Made by a program: the position numbers and the translations under genes. Positions 5,907-11,097 of a DNA stretch of 11,097 nucleotides are shown here, one piece after another. Within the stretch, counting starts at the first letter, position 1. Each line of letters begins with the position of its first letter. A model generated the notes under the pieces. That model worked only from the letters and a program-made list of their open reading frames with translations, was not told the DNA's origin and did no database searches. Origin of the DNA: Nitrosotalea sp. (GTDB lineage Archaea; Thermoproteota; Nitrososphaeria; Nitrososphaerales; Nitrosopumilaceae); assembly GCA_023252335.1 (NCBI GenBank), contig JAJPEA010000055.1, positions 1-11,097 of the forward strand, read 5' to 3'.

Positions 5907-7268
5907 TTACCAAACATCATCAACTTCATCAAGTTCTCTGAATTCCTCAATGGGTTTATCACGCATCACCTTCAATCTAGCAATATCTCTGTCAAAGAAC
6001 ATATCTATTGACCAATCAAGAAAAATTCTTACTTTTTTATCCAATCGTGGAATTTTTGAGAGATAAATTATTCTCCAAAGCAGCCATGCAAAAATTCCAT
6101 GCAAGTGAATCCCAAACATACTTGCAATTGCACTCCGTTTTCCTATTACTGCCATCTGGCCTTTAGGCGAATACACAAATTTTTCCTTTTCTCTATTTGT
6201 GATTGAAGCATAAAGATTCTTTGCAACAATTTCAGCTTCTGATTCTGCACTTTGTGCTGTTGGTGGAAGAGGCCTGTTTGTCTTGGGATCAATAAGATAA
6301 CAACAATCTCCAACTGCAAAAACTTCAGGAAAGTCAACTGCTTGAAGAAATTCGTCTACCACAATTCCGCCTCTGTTGGTTTTGAAGACTGATTTTTTTA
6401 TAATGTCAACAGGTGTGACACCTGCAGTCCACACCAAGGTTCTTGTCTGTATTGCACTTGCCACAGATTGCTTGTTGGAATCTGTAGGCGGTTGAGCATC
6501 TTCGATTAAAACTTCATCACCAGTAAAACTAGAAAGTTTTGTACTTACCTTAACCTCTATTCCACGTCCGTGAAGTTTTTCCAAAGCAAATTTTGCAAGC
6601 TTTTCATTAAAGCCTGGAAGTATTGCTGACATTGCTTCAAGAACGATAACTCTAATGTCAGTTTTTTCAATATTTGGATAAAATTTTCTAGCATCGTGTA
6701 ACAAGTCCATCAATTCTCCTGCAGTTTCTATACCTGCAAATCCTCCGCCAACAATTACAAAGGTAAGCAAGCTTTTCTTGAGAATAGGATCAGTTTCATT
6801 ATCTGCTTGCTCTAGCATGTCTATGACTCTATTTCGCAAAACTACTGCATCATTGAGAGTTTTCATTGAATAAGCTAATTGTTCTAATTTATCCATTCCA
6901 AAGAAATTTGTCTGACTACCAAGAGCCAAGACAAGATAATCATATTGCAATGAAATTCCGCGTTTTTCTTTTGTACCGCTAAGGGTAACTGTCTTGCCGT
7001 ATGGATCAATGTTTTTGACTTCAGCCTCATAGAACTTGGCTTTTTTCAACAAGGTTCTAACTGGAATTACAATATGTCTAGTCTCAATTGTTCCTGAGGC
7101 TACTTGAGGGAGCATTGGCGTAAATAAGAAAAAATTATCTGAACTTACCAGTGTGATCTGAATGTCCTCTTCCTTTGGAAAATACGATTCAAGTTTTCTT
7201 ACACATTCTATACCCGCAAATCCGCCTCCTAAAACAAGAATTTTTTTGGCTTTAGACACTGTGTTCAT
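5907..7268 (-). CDS. Type II NADH dehydrogenase (NDH-2-like FAD oxidoreductase)
   Basis: A single-subunit, non-proton-pumping NAD(P)H:quinone oxidoreductase, peripheral on the cytoplasmic membrane face. The 453 residues show two Rossmann motifs: GGGFAG (14-19) for FAD and GGGFAG (174-179) for NAD(P)H. The FAD-binding VGD motif is at Gly320-Asp321 (FAVGDCCYLID), followed by the NDH-2 quinone-site region PPTAQSAESEA (about 335). The C-terminal part after about 385 has an amphipathic, aromatic-rich stretch (GIFAWLLWRIIYLSKIP) and the tail LDWSIDMFFDRDIARL, both typical of NDH-2 membrane attachment. No CxxC redox pair of the disulphide reductase type is present near the FAD domain, which argues against a disulphide reductase. 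The start is an ATG, with a TATA-like element about 23 bp upstream and a palindrome beyond it. Sulfide:quinone reductase is a less likely alternative. Confidence 0.88.
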   Translation of the reverse strand: MNTVSKAKKILVLGGGFAGIECVRKLESYFPKEEDIQITLVSSDNFFLFTPMLPQVASGTIETRHIVIPVRTLLKKAKFYEAEVKNIDPYGKTVTLSGTKEKRGISLQYDYLVLALGSQTNFFGMDKLEQLAYSMKTLNDAVVLRNRVIDMLEQADNETDPILKKSLLTFVIVGGGFAGIETAGELMDLLHDARKFYPNIEKTDIRVIVLEAMSAILPGFNEKLAKFALEKLHGRGIEVKVSTKLSSFTGDEVLIEDAQPPTDSNKQSVASAIQTRTLVWTAGVTPVDIIKKSVFKTNRGGIVVDEFLQAVDFPEVFAVGDCCYLIDPKTNRPLPPTAQSAESEAEIVAKNLYASITNREKEKFVYSPKGQMAVIGKRSAIASMFGIHLHGIFAWLLWRIIYLSKIPRLDKKVRIFLDWSIDMFFDRDIARLKVMRDKPIEEFRELDEVDDVW

Positions 7269-7286
7269 TTAATGTTATTTGCGGGC

Positions 7287-7294
7287 ATAAAAAA
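7287..7294 (-). promoter_or_regulatory. TATA-like element of the NADH dehydrogenase gene
   Basis: Minus-strand TTTTTTAT is centred about 23 bp before the ATG at 7268, at the short end of usual archaeal spacing. It abuts the palindrome at 7299-7316, so a factor bound there could block or recruit TFB/TBP. Confidence 0.4.
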
Positions 7295-7298
7295 GGTA

Positions 7299-7316
7299 AT
7301 AATGATTCCTCATTAT
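7299..7316. repeat. Perfect 18-bp palindrome in a divergent promoter region; candidate operator
   Basis: ATAATGA at 7299-7305 and TCATTAT at 7310-7316 are exact reverse complements around TTCC. The element lies between the TATA-like sequences of two divergent genes, directly upstream of that of the NADH dehydrogenase gene and about 30 bp upstream of that of the 105-residue protein gene. Size and placement suit a dimeric helix-turn-helix regulator. The regulator is not identifiable from this window. Confidence 0.45.
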
Positions 7317-7343
7317 GTTCTGCAGGCTATTTGAGCGAAAGGT

Positions 7344-7350
7344 AAAATAT
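7344..7350 (+). promoter_or_regulatory. TATA-like element of the 105-residue protein gene
   Basis: AAAATAT is centred 25 bp before the ATG at 7372 and is preceded by a purine-rich GCGAAAGG that could serve as a BRE. Spacing points to a leaderless transcript; no Shine-Dalgarno is seen before the ATG. Confidence 0.5.
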
Positions 7351-7371
7351 GCTGATTTATGAAGCTAGGAC

Positions 7372-7689
7372 ATGAAGAAAGAGTACATTATTGTACGAAT
7401 AGACGCATCGCCTGATGGGGCTCCATATGTTATAGTCTCGCTTTCTACATCCAAGGATTTTAGAGAACAAAGCATACCCCCATCTCCATTTGGTGCTGGA
7501 GGAGTAATGGGTTTTACAAATATGGACGATATGGTGAAAAACCTCAACAAAATGCTCTCTGGAGGCATGGGCCAATCAAGTTCTACAACCTCGATCAAGC
7601 TTGACATGCACGAATACAAAGAACTCAATCTTGCAGTAGGCGACAAGGTCTACCTAGAAATGACAAAAGCAGAAACTAGTGGAATTTAG
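7372..7689 (+). CDS. Conserved-looking small protein of unknown function
   Basis: I do not recognise this 105-residue protein. It begins with an apparent beta hairpin (KEYIIVRIDAS, PYVIVSLSTS), has a Gly/Met-rich flexible middle (about 42-75: PFGAGGVMGF, KMLSGGMGQSSS), and ends with LAVGDKVYLEMTKA, a turn-strand typical of small beta-barrel folds. It has no cysteine, no signal peptide and no membrane segment, so it should be cytosolic. Support for being a real gene is the ATG with a well-placed TATA element, ordinary composition, and neat placement: a 10-bp convergent gap to the next gene and no competing frame of equal quality. It is transcribed away from the NADH dehydrogenase gene across a shared palindrome, which may mean joint regulation, but context gives no function. 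Confidence 0.75.
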   Translation: MKKEYIIVRIDASPDGAPYVIVSLSTSKDFREQSIPPSPFGAGGVMGFTNMDDMVKNLNKMLSGGMGQSSSTTSIKLDMHEYKELNLAVGDKVYLEMTKAETSGI

Positions 7690-7699
7690 AATTCTGATA

Positions 7700-8377
7700 C
7701 TAGCGAGAAATCTCTCTTCTTAAAATTTGATATGCTCTGGCAGCATCTTTTTCATGCAAGACTGTCACTATGTAATCTTGTCCGAAAAACGCATTAAAAA
7801 GCTCGATTCCGTTATCATGTAGAATCTCAGACACGTACGAAACCACGTCAGAACTGTGTTCAGATTCGGGAATGTGTATGGTTATTTTTGCCAATCCGGT
7901 TTGAAAGAAATTTCTATGTGATGAAAATGATTCTAAAATTTTTCTTATGTCACTTATGTCCTCGGTCATGAATCTAAAAGAATCAGTAGATCGGAAAAAC
8001 TCGTAATCTGGATCAATCCGCATAAATTTATCCATCAAATCTACAGCATCTTTCATTTCAAAATCTTCTGAGGAAAATCTGATGTCCACAATTCCATCAG
8101 TCAAAGAAAGTCTTGCATTTTTTAATACTGTCTCATTTTGCACATCGTCTTTTTTTTCAAAAGAATCTGCATATCTTTTGATTGCAACTACAATTGTGTT
8201 GGGATTCACTGGGCCTCCTACCAAAGATTCAACTTCATTTTGGAGTTTTATTGCAAGTGATGTGTAATTTATCAAGCCCATCTTGATGCAGTCGTAAACA
8301 GATCGGTTTTTTGTAATTATTTCCCTTACTGCATCAGGAACCGAAAGACTAGGGGTTCGCATAAGAGTAAATGCCAT
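7700..8377 (-). CDS. ACT-domain protein, probable small-molecule-responsive regulator
   Basis: A 225-residue soluble protein. The N-terminal ~75 residues are helical and resemble archaeal proteins of unknown function with a helix-turn-helix-like start (VREIITKNRSVYDCIKMGL, then INYTSLAIKLQNEV). The C-terminal part from about residue 160 fits an ACT domain of aspartokinase type: GLAKITIHIPESE strand, helix DVVSYVSEILHDNGI, then IELFNAFFGQDYIVTVLHEKDA. The middle (about 90-155) may be a second, degenerate ACT-like unit. ACT domains bind amino acids or similar ligands, and no catalytic domain is attached, so regulation of gene expression or of an enzyme is inferred. The ATG start has a TATA-like element 25-26 bp upstream. 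Family assignment is moderately sure; the ligand and target are unknown. Confidence 0.7.
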   Translation of the reverse strand: MAFTLMRTPSLSVPDAVREIITKNRSVYDCIKMGLINYTSLAIKLQNEVESLVGGPVNPNTIVVAIKRYADSFEKKDDVQNETVLKNARLSLTDGIVDIRFSSEDFEMKDAVDLMDKFMRIDPDYEFFRSTDSFRFMTEDISDIRKILESFSSHRNFFQTGLAKITIHIPESEHSSDVVSYVSEILHDNGIELFNAFFGQDYIVTVLHEKDAARAYQILRREISR

Positions 8378-8455
8378 TGCTAATTATATTAATTTATGTA
8401 ATATAACAAATCATTATTCCATAATATTTATATAATGTCATACCTATTACATACT
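8378..8455. promoter_or_regulatory. Divergent promoter region between the ACT-domain and Hsp20 genes
   Basis: Very AT-rich. Minus-strand TTATATTA (complement of 8399-8406) is centred 25-26 bp before the ACT-protein ATG. Plus-strand TTTATATA at 8427-8434, a near-ideal archaeal TATA box, is centred 25-26 bp before an ATG at 8456. The latter overlaps the region just before an earlier in-frame ATG at 8435, which would therefore lie upstream of the transcript start. Confidence 0.55.
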
Positions 8456-8971
8456 ATGCATAACTATGACATGGATGAATGGGATGAGATTGACCATATC
8501 TTCCAAAAAATGATGCTGCCTTTCAAGGGATTTGGCAAAATTTGGAATGACATGACCATCTCTGAGAACACACGGACATTTGGTCCTTACTACTATGGAT
8601 ATTCCCTAACTGTAGGGCCTGATGGAAAGCCCGTGTTCAAAGAATATGGAAATGTCCAACCAGGTCTTCTCCAGAAATCAGAAACAAGAGAACCATTTGT
8701 AGATGTTATCGTAGATGACAAAGAAAAAGTTCTCAAAATTGTAGCTGAAATGCCAGGAGTAGAAAAGAAAAACATCAAGATCGAAGTCGTAGGACGAGCT
8801 GTAAATCTTGATGCAGAAAATGGCGACAAAAAATACCACACAAAAATCCCAATCAAACAAAAGGTTGACGAGGATTCTGTCAAGGCAACATATTCCAATG
8901 GAATCTTGGAAGTAAAGTTCAATCTCAAAGAAGATATTCGACCGCAAGGGAGGACGGTGCAGGTCGAATAA
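8456..8971 (+). CDS. Hsp20/alpha-crystallin small heat-shock protein
   Basis: An ATP-independent chaperone that binds unfolding proteins and keeps them soluble. From ATG 8456 it has 171 residues: an acidic, aromatic N-terminal arm (DEWDEIDHIF, FKGFGKIWNDM), a linker, and the alpha-crystallin domain from about 80 (PFVDVIVDD) to 160. The hallmark ATYSNGILEVKF lies with Asn148-Gly149-x-Leu151. The tail ends in VQV (168-170), which can act as the I/V-x-I/V motif for oligomer assembly. An in-frame ATG at 8435 would add seven residues. I prefer 8456 because the TTTATATA box at 8427-8434 is 25-26 bp upstream of it and would start transcription after 8435. The CDC48-like gene follows after 24 bp on the same strand, suggesting a shared protein quality control transcript. 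Confidence 0.9.
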   Translation: MHNYDMDEWDEIDHIFQKMMLPFKGFGKIWNDMTISENTRTFGPYYYGYSLTVGPDGKPVFKEYGNVQPGLLQKSETREPFVDVIVDDKEKVLKIVAEMPGVEKKNIKIEVVGRAVNLDAENGDKKYHTKIPIKQKVDEDSVKATYSNGILEVKFNLKEDIRPQGRTVQVE

Positions 8972-8984
8972 CTCTATTTTTTAT

Positions 8985-8990
8985 GGTGAT
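8985..8990 (+). promoter_or_regulatory. Shine-Dalgarno-like GGTGAT before the CDC48 gene
   Basis: GGTGAT is complementary to the AUCACC portion of the archaeal 16S rRNA 3' end and lies 5 bases before the ATG at 8996. It is the clearest ribosome binding site in the window. It fits translation from an internal position on a message begun at the Hsp20 promoter. Confidence 0.6.
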
Positions 8991-8995
8991 AAATT

Positions 8996-11097
8996 ATGAG
9001 TGAAATTATATTAAAAGTTGCAGAGGCAACACAAAGACATGTTGGAAAAGGAATAGCTGTAGTAGATCCAAAAATTGTTGAAGAGAATGGATGGGAAGCT
9101 GGCCAAATTCTTGAACTAATTGGAAATAGAAAAAGCCATGTCAAGCTCTGGTCAGGATATGCTCCAGATTATGGTACAGGGATAATCAAGATAGATGGAA
9201 TTACCCGTCATAACATAGGATCAGGGATAGGCGAAAAGATCACAGTAAAAAAAGTAGATGCAGTAGAAGCTGAACAGGTAACACTTTCACCTATAGAAAA
9301 GCTAGGCGAGGAAGGACTCCAAGAGTATATGCAAACATACTACATGGGTCATGTGCTAACTACTGGTGATACGTTAATTGCAACTACACAAATGGGTGGA
9401 AAAACACAACTTGTTGTTAGTGGTACCACGCCATCTGCCAAGCCAGTTATTGTATCAGAGCAAACCGAATTCAAACTTGGGTCTATGACAAAAGCCATTG
9501 ACAATTCTATTCCTAGAATAACCTACGATGATCTTGGTGGGCTACAAAATGAGGTCCAAAAAATACGAGAAATGATAGAGCTTCCTATGCGCCATCCAGA
9601 ATTGTTTGAAAAACTGGGAGTTGAGGCACCAAAAGGAGTGTTACTCTACGGCCCTCCTGGTACGGGAAAAACACTATTAGCAAAAGCTGTTGCAGGAGAA
9701 ACCAATTCCCACTTTACCTCTATTAGTGGTCCTGAAATTATTGGAAAATTCTATGGAGAAAGCGAAGAGCGATTACGAGAGATATTCAAACAAGCCGAGG
9801 AAAATTCCCCAAGTATAATATTCATAGATGAGATTGATTCCATTGCTCCAAAGAGGGAAGAGGTAACAGGAGAGGTAGAAAAGAGAATTGTCTCCCAACT
9901 TCTTACTTTAATGGATGGGATGAAATCAAGAGGCAAGGTAGTTGTAATTGCTGCAACCAACAGACCCGACTCGATAGATCCTGCATTACGAAGACCTGGA
10001 AGATTTGATCGTGAAATTGAGATTGGAATCCCAGATCAACAAGGAAGAACCGAGATACTACACATCCACACTAGAGGAATGCCAATTGAAGAAACAGTAA
10101 ACTTGGATCAGATTGCAAAAGTGACTCATGGATTTGTAGGTGCTGACTTGGAAATACTTGCAAAAGAAGCTGCCATGAGATCTCTTCGAAGAATTTTACC
10201 TGATCTGGATCTAGAAGCAGAAAAAATTCCAGTAGAAATTCTTCAAAAAATTATCATTACAGATAATGATTTCAAGGACGCGCTAAAAGAGGTAAGACCA
10301 TCTGCATTACGTGAAGTCCTTGTTCAGGTACCAAATGTAACATGGGATGATGTTGGTGGACTGGACTCTCTAAAAGAGGAACTCTACGAGGCAGTAGAAT
10401 GGCCACTCAAACACAGAGAAGCCTTTGACCATGCTGATGTTGCAGCACCAAAAGGAATCTTGCTCTATGGACCACCAGGTACGGGAAAAACATTGATTGC
10501 AAAAGCAGTTGCACATACCTCAGAATCTAATTTCATTAGCATCAAAGGACCTGAATTGCTCTCAAAATGGGTTGGCGAATCTGAAAAAGGAGTCCGTGAA
10601 ATATTTAGAAAGGCACGACAAGCTGCTCCATGCATAATATTTCTTGATGAGCTTGACTCGTTAGCTCCAAGCAGAAGCTCAGGTAGTTCTGACTCTGGTG
10701 TGACAGAAAGAGTAGTGTCTCAACTATTGACCGAGATAGATGGTCTTGAGGAACTACAGGATGTGCTAATAATAGGCGCTACTAACAGAGTAGATCTTAT
10801 CGATAGTGCATTACTACGACCTGGAAGATTTGATAGAATCATTGAGGTACCATTACCGGATACAAAGGGACGCAAGAACATATTCAAAATACACACAAAA
10901 AAGAAACCACTCGCAGAGGATGTCGACTTTACAAAACTAGTACAGTTGACTGATGGCTTTAGTGGTGCAGAGATAGAGGGAATCTGCAATAGAGCAGCCA
11001 TGAGTGCCATACGACGCTATGTAGACAAGAAAGAAAAGAATGTAAAATCAATCAAGGTAACACAAGAAGATTTCCAGAACGCAATACAAAAGATAGG
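8996..11097 (+). CDS. CDC48/VCP-like double AAA+ ATPase (3' end beyond window)
   Basis: A hexameric unfoldase that pulls apart proteins and complexes, in archaea likely feeding the proteasome. The frame is open from ATG 8996 to the window edge, 700 codons. Full-length homologues are about 720-770 residues, so only a short C-terminal tail is missing. The N-terminal double-psi barrel (about 4-90) and CDC48 domain 2 (about 100-170) precede D1 with Walker A GPPGTGKT (219-226) and Walker B FIDEID (Asp278-Glu279). D2 has Walker A GPPGTGKT (492-499) and Walker B FLDELD (Asp551-Glu552). Both have ATNR sensor 1 and the LRRPGRFDR or LLRPGRFDR arginine-finger motif, so both rings look active. A Shine-Dalgarno-like GGTGAT sits 5 bases before the ATG. 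Whether it ends with a proteasome-docking HbYX motif cannot be seen. Confidence 0.95.
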   Translation, partial: MSEIILKVAEATQRHVGKGIAVVDPKIVEENGWEAGQILELIGNRKSHVKLWSGYAPDYGTGIIKIDGITRHNIGSGIGEKITVKKVDAVEAEQVTLSPIEKLGEEGLQEYMQTYYMGHVLTTGDTLIATTQMGGKTQLVVSGTTPSAKPVIVSEQTEFKLGSMTKAIDNSIPRITYDDLGGLQNEVQKIREMIELPMRHPELFEKLGVEAPKGVLLYGPPGTGKTLLAKAVAGETNSHFTSISGPEIIGKFYGESEERLREIFKQAEENSPSIIFIDEIDSIAPKREEVTGEVEKRIVSQLLTLMDGMKSRGKVVVIAATNRPDSIDPALRRPGRFDREIEIGIPDQQGRTEILHIHTRGMPIEETVNLDQIAKVTHGFVGADLEILAKEAAMRSLRRILPDLDLEAEKIPVEILQKIIITDNDFKDALKEVRPSALREVLVQVPNVTWDDVGGLDSLKEELYEAVEWPLKHREAFDHADVAAPKGILLYGPPGTGKTLIAKAVAHTSESNFISIKGPELLSKWVGESEKGVREIFRKARQAAPCIIFLDELDSLAPSRSSGSSDSGVTERVVSQLLTEIDGLEELQDVLIIGATNRVDLIDSALLRPGRFDRIIEVPLPDTKGRKNIFKIHTKKKPLAEDVDFTKLVQLTDGFSGAEIEGICNRAAMSAIRRYVDKKEKNVKSIKVTQEDFQNAIQKI

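Noticed and set aside
8593..8928. Minus-strand open frames opposite Hsp20
   Set aside because: They are antisense to the alpha-crystallin domain, with Phe/Ser/Cys-rich composition typical of shadow translations of AT-rich genes.
8972..8995. Separate promoter for the CDC48 gene in the gap after Hsp20
   Set aside because: A T-rich stretch is present but no good TATA element lies about 25 bp before the ATG, whereas a Shine-Dalgarno-like sequence is well placed. An internal promoter within hsp20 cannot be excluded.
1..11097. Mobile elements, attachment sites, toxin-antitoxin or defence genes
   Set aside because: No transposase, integrase, nuclease-effector or paired small toxin frames were seen. 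Composition is even and all genes are housekeeping or lineage-typical.
1..11097. tRNA or rRNA genes
   Set aside because: Genes are tightly packed with gaps of about 100 bp or less, and no cloverleaf-like GC-rich segment or TTCGA-type arm in a suitable setting was seen in the gaps.

Overview
The window is ordinary chromosomal DNA from an AT-rich archaeon, most likely an ammonia-oxidising member of the Nitrososphaerota (Thaumarchaeota; Nitrosopumilus/Nitrosarchaeum/Nitrosotenuis-like). Evidence for archaea is an Orc1/Cdc6 initiator, the small subunit of family D DNA polymerase and a CDC48-type double AAA+ ATPase, together with archaeal TATA elements 22-28 bp upstream of start codons. The secreted protein built of three cupredoxin-like repeats, the lone cobalt-precorrin methyltransferase and the general gene set point to the thaumarchaeal branch. 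This placement is by recognition, not by a search.

Layout. A short AT-rich stretch (1-112) leads into orc1/cdc6 (+). This meets the PolD small subunit gene (-) tail to tail with a 3-bp gap. A 75-bp divergent promoter region separates the polymerase gene from a SpoIIM-family membrane protein (+). Next is a secreted triple-cupredoxin-like protein (+), which converges on cbiE (-). cbiE lies downstream of a type II NADH dehydrogenase gene (-). A divergent promoter region with a perfect 18-bp palindrome precedes a 105-residue protein of unknown function (+), which converges on a gene for an ACT-domain protein (-). A final divergent promoter region starts an Hsp20 small heat-shock protein gene (+), followed 24 bp later by a CDC48/VCP-like ATPase (+) that runs off the right edge without its stop codon.

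How the genes fit together. There are two coherent pairs: replication (cdc6 with PolD DP1) and protein quality control (Hsp20 with CDC48, probably one transcript). The other genes look like single-gene units with their own promoters. Most transcripts appear leaderless, since a TATA-like element sits about 25 bp before the chosen start codon. CDC48 instead has a Shine-Dalgarno-like GGTGAT, as expected for the second gene of an operon. I found no mobile element, CRISPR array, defence island, rRNA or tRNA. The most unusual item is the cupredoxin-repeat protein, which has no cysteine at all and so cannot form a normal blue-copper site in any of its three repeats.
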